NCBI RefSeq assembly: GCF_020523605.1
Contig: NZ_JAJAQI010000009.1
Coordinates: 1-64,000 of the forward strand
Direction: 5' to 3'
Origin: Roseicella aerolata
Lineage (GTDB): Bacteria > Pseudomonadota > Alphaproteobacteria > Acetobacterales > Acetobacteraceae
DNA: 64,000 nucleotides
The notes beneath the pieces were generated by a model that was given only the letters and a program-made list of their open reading frames with translations, was not told the DNA's origin and did not search any database. The first letter of the stretch is position 1. Every line of letters starts with the position of its first letter. Positions 33,206 to 42,473 of the stretch are shown here, one piece after another. The position numbers and the translations under genes were made by a program.

Positions 33206-35809
33206 ATGAGCGGCGGTACGGCGCCCGAAGCTGAGGCACCCGGCTTCGGCCAGGTGGATCTGACGAATTGCGACCGGGAACCGATCCACATCCCCGGCTC
33301 GATCCAGCCGCATGGCCTGCTCCTCATCCTCGCGCCAGGCAGCCTCGCCGTGCTGCAGGCGGCCGGGGATGCGCAGCGCCTGCTCGGCTGGGAGGAGGGC
33401 GGGGTGGCAGGGCGCCCGCTCGACGCGCTGTTGCCGCCCGAGGCGCTGGCCGCGATCCATGGTCTGCTTGCACCGGGTAGCCCGCAGCCGGGCGCGCTGG
33501 AGGCGGTGCTGCCGGATGGCCGCCGGCTCGACCTCATCCTGCACCGGACCGAGGCCGGGCTGCTGCTGGAGATCGAGCCCGTGCCGGCCGGGGCGCCGGG
33601 TACCCGGCTCAGCCTGCTGCCCCGGGTGCAGGCCATGGTGGCGCAGGCCGCCACGGCCCGGAACCTGCGGGAGGCCTGCCAGGTCGCGGCCGAGCAGCTC
33701 CGCGGGCTGACCGGCTTCGACCGGGTGATGATCTATCGCTTCCTCGAGGATGGCAGCGGCGCGGTGGTCGCCGAGGCACGCGACGCCGATATCGACGCCT
33801 TCCTTGGCCTGCACTACCCCGCTTCCGACATTCCCCGCCAGGCGCGGGAGCTCTACCTGCGGAACTGGATCCGGCTGATCCCCGATGCTCGCTACCGGCC
33901 GGCGCCGCTCCTGCCGCCGGTCAGCCCGCTGACCGGCCAGCCGCCCGATCTCAGCCTCTGCGGCCTGCGCAGCGTCTCGCCGCTGCACATCGAATACCTC
34001 GCCAATATGGGCGTCGCGGCCTCCATGTCGCTGTCGCTCATCCGGGGCGGGCAGCTCTGGGGCCTGATTTCCTGCCACCACCGCAGTCCACGCCCGGTGC
34101 CCTTCGCCACGCGCGCGGCCTCTGAGGTCTTCGCCCAGATGTTCTCCCTGCAGTTGGAGACGCATCAGCAGGCCGAGGATTTCGCCTACAGCAGCCGGCA
34201 GCGCCGGGTGCATGAAGCGCTGGTGCAGGTCATGGCACAGGAGGCGGACCCCGCCTTCGGCCTCATCCGCCACCGGCCCAACATGCTGGACCTCATCCAG
34301 AGCGAGGGCGCCGCGGTGCTGATCGAGGACCGCTATGCCGCCATCGGCCGCACGCCGGAGGAGGCCGATGTGCGCGCCTTCGCCGCCTGGATCGGCGAGC
34401 GCGCGCGGGATGGCGTGGTCGCGCTGGACCGCCTGCCGGAGGTCTATCCCCCGGCCCGGGCCTTCGCCGAGGTGGCGAGCGGCGCGCTCGTGCTGCCGGT
34501 CTCGCGCGAGCCGCGCGACATCATCATCTGGTTCAGGCCGGAGATGCCGCAGACCGTCAACTGGGCGGGCAACCCGAACAAGCCGGTCGAGGTCACGCCG
34601 GAGGGGGGGCGCCTGACGCCGCGCAAGAGCTTCGAGGCCTGGCGGGAGACGGTCCGCGGCCGCGCCCATTCGTGGAAGCCGGTGGAGATCGAGGCGGCGC
34701 AGGCGCTTCGCGTCTCCCTGCTGGAGGTGGTCGTGCGCCGGCTGGACGAGGTCGCGCGGGAGCGCGCCAAGGCCAAGGAGAGGCAGGATTTCCTGATGGC
34801 CGAGCTGGACCATCGGGTGAAGAACACATTGGCCACGATCCAGGCGCTGGTCCGGCACACCCGGGGCGGAGCCGCCACGCTCGACGAATTCGTCAGCGAG
34901 TTCGGCCAGCGGCTGCAGGCCATGGCGCAGGCCCACAGCCTGCTGGCGCGCAGCCGCTGGGAAGGCGCCGGGCTGCGGGCGCTGCTGGAGGAGGCGCTCC
35001 GCGCCCATTGCGGCGCGCCAGGCGGGGCGCCGGACCGCATCCTGCTGGACGGCCCGGAATTGCGGCTGAAGCCCAAGGCAGCGCTCGCCCTCTGCCTCGC
35101 CCTGCACGAGCTGACGACCAATGCGGCGAAATACGGCGCGCTCTCCGTGCCGGAGGGCCGGCTGCGGATCGCCTGGTGGCTGGCGGATGATCGCGTGCTG
35201 CTCGAATGGGTGGAGTCGCACGGGCCGCCCGTGCCGGCGGATGGCCGGCGCGGCTTCGGCACCACGGTGATCGAGCGCGGCCTGGCCTATGAGATCGGCG
35301 GGGCGGTGACCCTGGCCTTCGACCCGTCCGGCCTGCGCTGCCGGGTGGAACTGCCGCTGCGGCAGGTGGTGGATGCCCGGACGCTGCTGTCGCTGCTGCC
35401 CGCTCCGTCGCAAAGGCCCTCATCGGCCCACCCCCGGCTGCGTGGCCGGCGGGTGCTGGTGGTCGAGGATGCGCTGCTGGTCGCGATGGAACTGGAAGCG
35501 GCCCTCTCGGCCAGCGGCGTCGAGATCATCGGTCCCGCCGCCAGCCTCGGTCAGGCGCTCAATCTCATCCGCCAGCAGCGGATCGACGCGGCGCTGCTGG
35601 ATATCGACCTTGATGGGGCGCTGGTCTACCCGGCCGCCGACCTGCTGGTGGAGCGGGGCGTGCCGGTCGCCTTCGCGACCGGCTATGATGCCGCTTCCGT
35701 GCTCCCGCAGCGCTTCCGGGGCATGCCGGTGCTGCCCAAGCCCTTCAATGGCGAGGAAGCCTGCCAGCTGCTCTGCCGCATGCTGGGATTGCCGCTGACG
35801 GAGGGCTGA
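33206..35809 (+). CDS. bphP: Bacteriophytochrome sensor kinase with C-terminal receiver
   Basis: A red/far-red photoreceptor of 867 residues. PAS domain near 15-130 has the biliverdin-binding Cys22 (LTNCDREPIHIPGSIQPHG). The GAF chromophore domain near 145-310 has YPASDIPRQARELYLRN and SPLHIEYLANMGVAASMS. The PHY domain near 330-510 is followed by an HWE/HisKA_2-type kinase with phospho-acceptor in ELDHRVKNTLATIQAL near 533-548 and LHELTTNAAKYGALS near 633-647. The C-terminal receiver (about 745-865) has its acceptor Asp in ALLDIDLDGA and the VLPKPF lysine. No heme oxygenase (bphO) is nearby, so biliverdin supply must be elsewhere. An AT-rich 33010-33050 stretch upstream probably holds the promoter. 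Confidence 0.95.
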   Translation: MSGGTAPEAEAPGFGQVDLTNCDREPIHIPGSIQPHGLLLILAPGSLAVLQAAGDAQRLLGWEEGGVAGRPLDALLPPEALAAIHGLLAPGSPQPGALEAVLPDGRRLDLILHRTEAGLLLEIEPVPAGAPGTRLSLLPRVQAMVAQAATARNLREACQVAAEQLRGLTGFDRVMIYRFLEDGSGAVVAEARDADIDAFLGLHYPASDIPRQARELYLRNWIRLIPDARYRPAPLLPPVSPLTGQPPDLSLCGLRSVSPLHIEYLANMGVAASMSLSLIRGGQLWGLISCHHRSPRPVPFATRAASEVFAQMFSLQLETHQQAEDFAYSSRQRRVHEALVQVMAQEADPAFGLIRHRPNMLDLIQSEGAAVLIEDRYAAIGRTPEEADVRAFAAWIGERARDGVVALDRLPEVYPPARAFAEVASGALVLPVSREPRDIIIWFRPEMPQTVNWAGNPNKPVEVTPEGGRLTPRKSFEAWRETVRGRAHSWKPVEIEAAQALRVSLLEVVVRRLDEVARERAKAKERQDFLMAELDHRVKNTLATIQALVRHTRGGAATLDEFVSEFGQRLQAMAQAHSLLARSRWEGAGLRALLEEALRAHCGAPGGAPDRILLDGPELRLKPKAALALCLALHELTTNAAKYGALSVPEGRLRIAWWLADDRVLLEWVESHGPPVPADGRRGFGTTVIERGLAYEIGGAVTLAFDPSGLRCRVELPLRQVVDARTLLSLLPAPSQRPSSAHPRLRGRRVLVVEDALLVAMELEAALSASGVEIIGPAASLGQALNLIRQQRIDAALLDIDLDGALVYPAADLLVERGVPVAFATGYDAASVLPQRFRGMPVLPKPFNGEEACQLLCRMLGLPLTEG

Positions 35810-35943
35810 GGGCGGCCGGGACGGTTTGCGCGCCGGCTGGGCAGCGCGGCGGCGCTGCGGCAGGCTGGCGCCCGGGCAGGGGCCCGCCGGTGCGCGCTGC
35901 CATGGCGCCGCGGCCGATCCCGCCCCACGAGGAGGGAACGCCA

Positions 35944-36732
35944 ATGGCAAGACGCTTCATCGATATCTCGGTGCCGCTCAAGGCCGGCATCAGGTCCGAC
36001 CCGCCGGGGATGGAGCCGCAGATCGAGTATCATGACCACCACATGACCGCCGCGCGGATGGCGGACTACATGGGCGTGCCGGTCTCCGCCCTGCCGGAGG
36101 GTGAGTATGCGGCGGTGGAGCGGGTGAACATCAGCACCCATAACGGCACGCATCTGGATGCGCCCTACCACTACTTCTCCCGCATGAACGAGCGGCTGAC
36201 GCCGGGTGGCGAGCCCTCCTGGCGTATCGACGAGGTGCCGCTGGAATGGTGCCACCAGCCCGGCGTGAAGCTCGATTTCCGGCATTTCGAGGATGGCTAT
36301 GTGGTGCAGCCCGGCGATGTGGAGGCGGAGCTGAAGCGGATCGGCCACGAGATCAGGCCGCTGGAGATCGTCGTGGTGAACACCCGCGCGGGATCGCGCT
36401 ACGGCGAGGACGACTACATCGATTCCGGCTGCGGCATGGGCAAGGCGGCGACGCTCTGGCTGCTGGAGCGCGGCATCCGGCTGGTCGGCACCGATGGCTG
36501 GTCCTGGGATGCGCCCTTCAGCTATACGCGCCGGCGGGTACAGGCGACCGGCGATGCCTCCCTGATCTGGGAAGGGCACCGGGCGGGGCGGGAGATCGGC
36601 TATTCCCACCTGGAGAAGCTGCACAATCTGGAGCAACTGCCGCCCCATGGATTCCAGGTGGTCTGCTTTCCGGTGAAGGTGCATCGCGGTTCGGCCGGCT
36701 GGACCCGGGCGGTGGCGATCATCGACGACTAG
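35944..36732 (+). CDS. Cyclase / kynurenine-formamidase-like metal hydrolase
   Basis: A 262-residue protein of the cyclase (PF04199) family. The metal-site motif His66-x-Gly-Thr-His70-x-Asp72-x-Pro-x-His76 is complete in STHNGTHLDAPYHY. A later segment SGCGMGKAATLWLLERGIRLVGTDGWSWD near 162-190 is typical of the isatin hydrolase / kynurenine formamidase branch. GAGGAGGGAACG precedes the ATG; the frame extends 18 codons further upstream. Substrate unknown. Next to bphP but probably independent. Confidence 0.88.
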   Translation: MARRFIDISVPLKAGIRSDPPGMEPQIEYHDHHMTAARMADYMGVPVSALPEGEYAAVERVNISTHNGTHLDAPYHYFSRMNERLTPGGEPSWRIDEVPLEWCHQPGVKLDFRHFEDGYVVQPGDVEAELKRIGHEIRPLEIVVVNTRAGSRYGEDDYIDSGCGMGKAATLWLLERGIRLVGTDGWSWDAPFSYTRRRVQATGDASLIWEGHRAGREIGYSHLEKLHNLEQLPPHGFQVVCFPVKVHRGSAGWTRAVAIIDD

Positions 36733-36871
36733 GCGTTCCGATGCGTGGAATGCCGTCCGGCGCGGGGGCCGAGGCGGTCGGGGCTGGAGGGAAAGACTGT
36801 CTGCGCTGGCACCGCGGCGGCCAGCAAGGCCGCGCGCGGTCGCTGCAAGTCACGACCTAGCCTGGCTGCGC

Positions 36872-37462
36872 TCAGACCTGCGCGAAGAGGCTGCGCAGCG
36901 CCGACATGGACTGCTGGATGGCGGCGCGATCAGCCTCCTCCAGCCGGTCGAGTCCGGCGCGCAGCCGGCTGAACAGCGCGGAGCGGACTGTCGTGGTCAC
37001 TTCCTGGCCATGCTCGGTGAGAACGAGCTGCATGCGGCGGCGGGAATTCGGATGGCGGCTGCGGAGGACATAGCCCTCGGCCGCGAGCTTGACGAGCATG
37101 ACCGAGGCGGTAGGGAGGCGGACGCCGAGATAGGATGCAACTTCCGAGAGGGACGCACCCGGCGAGACATAGAGATAGTTGAGAATACGGAATTGTGGCG
37201 GAGTCAGACGACCATCCGGCACGGCGCGCACCGCTTCCATCGCCATGATGCGGTTGGCCGTCATCATCATGGCCAGCAGGGCGGGCGGCAGTTCTTCCCG
37301 CCAGGACGGCTCCGCAAGCGACGCGGCGCCGGGGATAACATGGATGGGGGGCGCGATGGGTCCAGCGCCTTGGACGTTCGTGAGTTGCATGGCCATGAGC
37401 ATATCCAATCCAGTGCGCGCTTGTTCAAGCGGAACGAGAGGTCGCTGTCGCACCTCACGCAT
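36872..37462 (-). CDS. MarR family transcriptional regulator
   Basis: A 196-residue regulator. A nonconserved N-terminal third precedes a MarR winged helix (about 85-165) with LTPPQFRILNYLYVSPGASLSEVASYLGV, then LPTASVMLVKLAAEGYVLR and the basic wing RHPNSRRRMQLVLTEHG. The frame is open far upstream, but codon use there is not coding-like and the region is AT-rich. The ATG at 37462 is therefore chosen, though an internal ATG at 37405 is possible. It is divergent from the Bug receptor gene at 37874 and may regulate it. Confidence 0.82.
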   Translation of the reverse strand: MREVRQRPLVPLEQARTGLDMLMAMQLTNVQGAGPIAPPIHVIPGAASLAEPSWREELPPALLAMMMTANRIMAMEAVRAVPDGRLTPPQFRILNYLYVSPGASLSEVASYLGVRLPTASVMLVKLAAEGYVLRSRHPNSRRRMQLVLTEHGQEVTTTVRSALFSRLRAGLDRLEEADRAAIQQSMSALRSLFAQV

Positions 37463-37873
37463 TTGTTCGTTTTTCGAATTTTGTTCGAAATCGAGGTTGT
37501 CCGGGGCGGTCAGATCCGGTTGGCCCGGAGTGAACAAAACCACACAACTGCGTAATTTGCCGCGATTTTGAGCCGAATTGCCGGCGACGCATAGCAAAGA
37601 AAATAGATTCCTATGCATCAAAATTGGTGTCCGTGATGGTCTGCCGGGTGGTGCCGAGACACCCTGACCGTGGCGCCAAATAACGAAGTTGTGACAATAC
37701 ATGCCTCAGGGCCGGCCATCGGATGTCGCGCGCGGCGGCGTCCCTCCGCGAGGGCGTCACCCGCCGGTGCCCCTTTGGCTCGACTCGGGCCAACAGCAGG
37801 GGAATTGACGCGGCCGGGTTCCCTCAGCACCGTTCCGGCAGGCCCGGCAAGGGCGCCGAATTCGGGGGAACGC
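37463..37873. promoter_or_regulatory. MarR-Bug divergent intergenic region with candidate operators
   Basis: 411 bp, strikingly AT-rich for this genome between about 37460 and 37700, without a gene. Two TTCGAA sites 11 bp apart (37473-37478 and 37484-37489) sit just upstream of the marR start. A GCATAG / CTATGC inverted repeat with a 16-bp spacer lies at 37589-37616. These are candidate MarR operators; assignment is inferred. Confidence 0.45.
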
Positions 37874-38851
37874 ATGCACCAGACCGTCACGCGCCGGCAC
37901 TTCGCCCTGGGCCTTGCTGCCCTCACGGCGCTGCCCGCGCCCGGTCTCGCCCAGTCCGGTGCCTGGCGGCCGAATCGCCCGGTGCGGGTCATCGTGCCTT
38001 TCCCGCCGGGCGGCGCCACCGACATGCTCGCCCGCCTCATCGCGCAGCGTCTCGGCGACCGGCTCGGCCAGCCGCTGGTGATCGAGAACCGGCCGGGCGG
38101 CAGCGGCGTGGTCGGCAGCCAAGCCCTGCTCGGCGCGCCGGCGGATGGCCATGCGCTGATCCTGGCGACCGGCGACACCCATACCGTGCTGCCCGCCGCC
38201 AACCCGAAGCTGCCCTTCGACGCGGCGGCCTTCGTGCCCGTCACCGGCATCGCCGCGGTGGTGATGGCGCTGGTGGCGCGGCCCGGCCTCGGCACCGCTG
38301 ATCCGGCGCAGTTCCTGGCCAGGGCCCGCGCCGCCAGGCCGCCTCTCAGCTACGGCTCCTATGGGGTCGCCACCGTCTCCCACGCGGCCGGCGAGTCGAT
38401 CCGCCAGGCGGCAGGCATCGAACTGACCCATGTGCCCTATGGCGGGGCCGGGCCGGCCATCCTCGCCGTCACGGCGGATCAGGTGGATTGCTGCATTGTC
38501 CCGGTTGCCGTCGCCAACCCGCAGCGCAGCCGCGCGACCATGCTGGCGGTTGCCAGCGCGGAGCGCTTCCCGCTGGTGCCGGACCTGCCGACGCTCTCCG
38601 AGCTTGGCCTGCCGGTGGTGGCCGATAGCTGGATCGGCCTGCTCGCCGCGCCCGGCACGCCGCCCGCCATCGCCGCGAGCATTGATGCGGCGGTGCAGCA
38701 GGTGCTGGGCGGCGATATCCTGGAGACGCTGCGCGGCAACGGCTTCAGCCCGCTCGGCTTCGGGCCGGCACGCTTCGCCGACTACCTGGCCGCGGAGCGC
38801 GAACGCTGGGGCCGGGTGGTGCGAGAGGCGCGGATCACCATCGAGGGGTAG
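37874..38851 (+). CDS. Tripartite tricarboxylate transporter receptor, Bug family (orphan)
   Basis: A periplasmic solute receptor of 325 residues. Signal peptide about 1-26 with a Tat-like TRRHFALGLAALTALP. The family signature PVRVIVPFPPGGATDMLARLIAQRL is near 36-60, followed by VIENRPGGSGVVGSQAL near 69-85. GGGGGAACGC precedes the ATG. TctA/TctB membrane subunits are absent. The M20 amidohydrolase starts 55 bp downstream and is probably cotranscribed, suggesting uptake and hydrolysis of an N-carbamoyl or ureido acid (inference). Confidence 0.92.
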   Translation: MHQTVTRRHFALGLAALTALPAPGLAQSGAWRPNRPVRVIVPFPPGGATDMLARLIAQRLGDRLGQPLVIENRPGGSGVVGSQALLGAPADGHALILATGDTHTVLPAANPKLPFDAAAFVPVTGIAAVVMALVARPGLGTADPAQFLARARAARPPLSYGSYGVATVSHAAGESIRQAAGIELTHVPYGGAGPAILAVTADQVDCCIVPVAVANPQRSRATMLAVASAERFPLVPDLPTLSELGLPVVADSWIGLLAAPGTPPAIAASIDAAVQQVLGGDILETLRGNGFSPLGFGPARFADYLAAERERWGRVVREARITIEG

Positions 38852-38906
38852 CGCGTCCCGCCGCGTCGGGGCAGCATCCCGCACCGCAACAGAGTCCGGG
38901 TTCCCC

Positions 38907-40109
38907 ATGCCGCATCTCGACGCCGAACGCTTCCTCCGCGACCTCAACGAGTTGCGGCAGATCGGCGCCTACAAGACGGGCGTCCATCGGCCGACCTACT
39001 CGCCGCAGGACATGGAGAGCCGCCGCTGGCTGATGGAGCGGATGGCGGAGGTGGGACTGGAGCCCTCGATCGATGGCATCGGCAATGTCTATGGCCGGCA
39101 CAAGGGGCCGGGCCCGCAACTGCTGGCGGGCAGCCACATCGAATCGCAGAACTATGCCGGCTGGCTGGATGGCGCGCTGGGCGTCGTCGCCGGCCTCGCC
39201 CTCGCCCGCGCCGGGTTGCCGGTGGATGTCGCCGCCTTCGCCGATGAGGAAGGCCATTTCGAGGGCGGCTTCCTCGGCAGCCGCTCCATCATCGGCGACC
39301 TGACGGAGGAGGAGATCGACCGCAGCCGCAACCGCACCGACGGCACGCCGCTGCGGGAAGCGCTGGCCGCCGCCGGCCTCGCCGGCAAGCCCCGCATGCA
39401 ACTGGAGAAGGGGCGCCACAAGGGCTTCTTCGAGATGCATATCGAGCAAGGGACGCAGCTCGAGAAGGCGGGGCTGCGCGCCGGCGTGGTGACCGGCATC
39501 GTCGCCATCTGGCAGTGGCGCATCCTCATCGAGGGCCAGCAGGACCATGCCGGCGGCACCACCATGGCCGAGCGCAGGGATGCCGGCCTCGCCGCGATCC
39601 GGCTGCTCGCCATGCTCGACCAGGAGATGCCGCGGGCCTGCGGCGAGCGCAGCACCTGGACGACGGGACGCATCGCGCTCGACCCCGGCGCGCCCTCCAT
39701 CATCCCCGGCAAGGCCGACATCCTCTTCCAGTTCCGCGACGTGGAAGTGCCGGTGCTGGAGCGGATGGAGCGGTGCCTCCGCGCCTGCGTGCAGGAGAGC
39801 AACCGGCGGGAGCGCATGACCGCGACGCTGCTGAATGTCAGTAAGGCGACGCCCGCGCTCTGCGACCCGGCGATGATGGCGGCGCTGGACGCGGCCGCCG
39901 CGAAGCACGCGCCAGGCGCCTGGCAGCGCATGCCGAGCGGGGCCGGGCATGACGCGCAGTACATCGCACGGATGATGCCGGTGGCGATGCTCTTCACGCC
40001 TTCGATCGGCGGCATCAGCCACCACTGGGCGGAGGACACCAAGGAGGAGGATCTGGCGCTGTGCTGCCGGATTCTGGCCGATGGGGCCGAGGGCTTCCTG
40101 AAGACCTGA
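38907..40109 (+). CDS. M20-family Zn-dependent amidohydrolase (hydantoinase/carbamoylase type)
   Basis: A 400-residue protein like N-carbamoyl-L-amino acid hydrolases and allantoate amidohydrolases. Metal-site segments are LLAGSHIESQNYAGWLDGALG near 73-93 (His77, Asp88), ADEEGHFEGGFLGSR near 112-126 (Glu pair), FFEMHIEQG near 175-183 and GGISHHWAEDT near the C-terminus. The usual GSHxDT is GSHIES here, a conservative change. A dimerisation/lid domain occupies about 205-320. Probably in one operon with the upstream Bug receptor. Substrate unknown. Confidence 0.88.
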   Translation: MPHLDAERFLRDLNELRQIGAYKTGVHRPTYSPQDMESRRWLMERMAEVGLEPSIDGIGNVYGRHKGPGPQLLAGSHIESQNYAGWLDGALGVVAGLALARAGLPVDVAAFADEEGHFEGGFLGSRSIIGDLTEEEIDRSRNRTDGTPLREALAAAGLAGKPRMQLEKGRHKGFFEMHIEQGTQLEKAGLRAGVVTGIVAIWQWRILIEGQQDHAGGTTMAERRDAGLAAIRLLAMLDQEMPRACGERSTWTTGRIALDPGAPSIIPGKADILFQFRDVEVPVLERMERCLRACVQESNRRERMTATLLNVSKATPALCDPAMMAALDAAAAKHAPGAWQRMPSGAGHDAQYIARMMPVAMLFTPSIGGISHHWAEDTKEEDLALCCRILADGAEGFLKT

Positions 40110-40279
40110 TGGGCGAGAGCGGCTGCGGGTTCGGATCCGAACCCGCAGCCGCCGCAGGTTCTTGCCGTTGGGCGGAGTCGCGCTTCCGCTCCTCTGCGCC
40201 CCTCCGCGATCGGCTCCCGCGGAGGGCGCGGATCGCCGGGGCAGGTGGCCTGCCCGAGGGATGCCTCCGGAGCGCGCCG

Positions 40280-40573
40280 CTACGCGTCCTCCGCCCGCAT
40301 CCCTGCATCCAGTGCCTCGTCCGTGCTGACCTGCAGGCTGCCGGTCAGCCGCAGCCCGGCGGACCCGCGCCGGCGGCCGGTAATCGCAAAGCGGGCCCCG
40401 AAGCGCGCCTTCAGCGCCGCGGCGGCGGCTTCCACCGCCCCGTCATCTTTGGCTTCCAGGACCAGCCGCACGCCGCCCGGCCCGCCGAGCGCGAGGCGAG
40501 GTGCAGCCGGGGCCGGGCTGGCCTCGGGCGGCAACAGGGTGAGGGGGGGCGGGGAGGTCCGGCGGCGCGGCAT
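40280..40573 (-). CDS. Hypothetical protein (97 aa)
   Basis: A 97-codon frame beginning MPRRRTSPPPLTLLPPE. The second half looks like an ordinary alpha/beta segment (VRLVLEAKDDGAVEAAAAAL, then LTGSLQVSTDEAL near the end). I do not recognise a family. Codon bias is compatible with coding, but no clear Shine-Dalgarno is present and this part of the window is gene-poor. Treat as possible. Confidence 0.4.
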   Translation of the reverse strand: MPRRRTSPPPLTLLPPEASPAPAAPRLALGGPGGVRLVLEAKDDGAVEAAAAALKARFGARFAITGRRRGSAGLRLTGSLQVSTDEALDAGMRAEDA

Positions 40574-41656
40574 GGCAGTGCGCGGTTGTGGGCGCGCATC
40601 GGCATGGCGCGCAAGCCCCACATGACCCTGCCGGGCGCCGCCGCGGTTTTCCCCAGGGCTCGGGAAAAGCCTGGGGACAGGCTGGGGAAGGCGGCGCGCA
40701 GCCCTTGTGTGGCAAGCGGGTTCCTGAGGCGTTCCAGCCTCTGTCGTTGCCGCCGCGGATCGTGAGTGGACAGGTGCATGTCTGCCACGGCGGAGTGGAC
40801 CGGTCGCTGCACCGTAGCGCGGCCAAGGTCAGGCAGAATCGGCATTTGCGGCAGCCGGATCGACCTGGCGTCTTTCCTGGCCGGCAGCAGCCCGGAGAAA
40901 TTCACCCTCGGGCTGCCAGCCGGGGCCAGATGGCCCCTGGAGGTTACCCACAGCGCTCTGGGCAAGCCTGGGGGCAGGGCCGGGATTTCCTGTGCAAGCA
41001 CCTGATATCATTGCTGGATCCTGGTATGCTCTGAAATCGACATGAATACCGTAGCTCCATCGCCGATCTTGCGAGCAGGCGGTCCGGCAAGGTCGGGGCG
41101 GTGAGCGCGCCCCGGAGCATCGCCAGCCCCGGAGCGGCGAGCCCTGCCGCCAGCCCTGCCGGGAGGTGATGGGGCTGGCGGAGACGGGGTGATCGGCCGC
41201 TTTGGTTGTCGGTGCCAGGGCAATGGCGGCCCGCCATCTGGCGCCCCATCCCGGCAGGTCGGGATGGCAGCACCTGGTCGGGCGCTGTGCGCCGCGACGC
41301 CTGGACCATGGTGGCAGGGCGGGGCCGGCCTTACCGTCGCGCCACAATGCTTGCGGGAGCCCTTGCCGCGGCGGCGCCCCGGCTCCCATGGGGGCCGGCC
41401 ATCGCATCCCGGGAGGCCGGCGGCACGGGTGCCCGGCACGCGCCGGACACCCGTGCCGCGCGGCTCATGCCAGCCGGCGACGAAACTGACGCATTTTTGC
41501 CGTCGCCGACGCCGTCTGCGGCGGCCTGGCTGCGCGGCATGAGCTACGGGCCGCGGTCCGGGGCCCCACCGGCGTCGCGCAGCAACGTCGATGGGAACCG
41601 GTCGCGGCCTCAGCCGCCGAAGGGCGGCCGCAGGCCAGGGCGTGCGCCGGTCGATC
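40574..41656. other. 1.08-kb region without a credible gene
   Basis: Overlapping frames on both strands are Arg/Pro/Ala-rich, lack start signals and match nothing I know. The region contains two diverged copies of a 43-nt motif at 40645-40687 and 40942-40984 (32 of 43 identical), both with AAGCCTGGGG, and a strong hairpin at 41420-41459. It may be a decayed gene or element. Confidence 0.55.
41420..41459. repeat. Long GC-rich hairpin
   Basis: Arms GCGGCACGGGTG / CACCCGTGCCGC (12 bp, perfect) are continued by an inner CCGGC / GCCGG stem with a 4-nt loop and one mismatch between. About 200 bp downstream of the class II aldolase stop; no T-tract, so not a clear terminator. Confidence 0.6.
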
Positions 41657-42439
41657 TCAGTCCTTGTAGTCGGGCTCCCTGCGGTCGAGGATCCGCTTCA
41701 GCGCCTCGAAATGCCACTCGGCATTGGAGCGGTCGCCATATTTCGGCGCGGTCTTCCGGTAGGTGGTGATGGTGTGGTCCACCACCTCCTTCGGCAGCAT
41801 CTTCAGCGGCCGGTTGGTCCACATGGCGTAGAGCTGCACCTGCGCCACCCGCTCGGCATAGTAGAGCCGGTCATAGGCCTCGGCGACCGTCCTGCCGACC
41901 GTCGCGATGCCGTGGTTCGCCATCATCAGGATGGTCTTGTCGCCGATGACGGACGCCAGTCGCTCGCCCTCGGCGGGGTCGAAGGCTGGGCCGGTGTAGA
42001 TGTCGTCATAGGCGGTGTTCATGGAGGTGCCGAGCTCGGTCTGACCGATCGGCAGGATCTGCGGGTCCTCCAGCCGGGCGAGGGCGCTCGCATAGGGCAT
42101 GTGGGTGTGGAAGACGGCGGCGGCATTGGGCAGCAGCCGGTGCATCGGCGCATGGATGCAATAGGCGCTGCGCTCGACATGGCCCTCGCCGGCCAGCAGC
42201 GTGCCGTCATAGCCCACCTCCATGAAGCAGGAGGCGGTGACCTCCGACCAGTGCAGGCCGAAGGGGATCTGGTAGTAGCGGTCGCCGGTGCCCGGGACGC
42301 GCAGGGTGAAGTGGTTGAAGATGCCCTCGTTGAAGCCGTGCATCACCGCCAGGCGGTGCGCGGCGGCGAGGTCGATCCGGGCCTGCCAGCGCTGGTCGGC
42401 GATGGACAGATCCCGGGCGTCATGGGTCTCGAGCGGCAT
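41657..42439 (-). CDS. Class II aldolase/adducin family protein
   Basis: A 260-residue class II aldolase fold protein. Zinc ligands are recognised in HAPMHRLLPNAAAVFHTHMPYASAL-type sequence near 96-120 (HTH) and ANHGIATVGRTVAEAYDRLYYAE near 174-196. An early segment GFNEGIFNHFTLRVPG near 35-50 is typical. Members include L-fuculose-phosphate aldolase, but also decarboxylases and adducin-like proteins, so the reaction is open. The frame extends 40 codons upstream only through repeat copy C; the ATG at 42439 has GAAGGGAAC upstream. Confidence 0.9.
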   Translation of the reverse strand: MPLETHDARDLSIADQRWQARIDLAAAHRLAVMHGFNEGIFNHFTLRVPGTGDRYYQIPFGLHWSEVTASCFMEVGYDGTLLAGEGHVERSAYCIHAPMHRLLPNAAAVFHTHMPYASALARLEDPQILPIGQTELGTSMNTAYDDIYTGPAFDPAEGERLASVIGDKTILMMANHGIATVGRTVAEAYDRLYYAERVAQVQLYAMWTNRPLKMLPKEVVDHTITTYRKTAPKYGDRSNAEWHFEALKRILDRREPDYKD

Positions 42440-42473
42440 GGGGGACGTTCCCTTCTGGTGGCCACCCGGGATG

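Noticed and set aside
31568-35413. 1281-codon minus-strand open frame
   Set aside because: It is antisense to bphP and the SDR, Arg/His/Gln-rich and without domains; a by-product of high GC.
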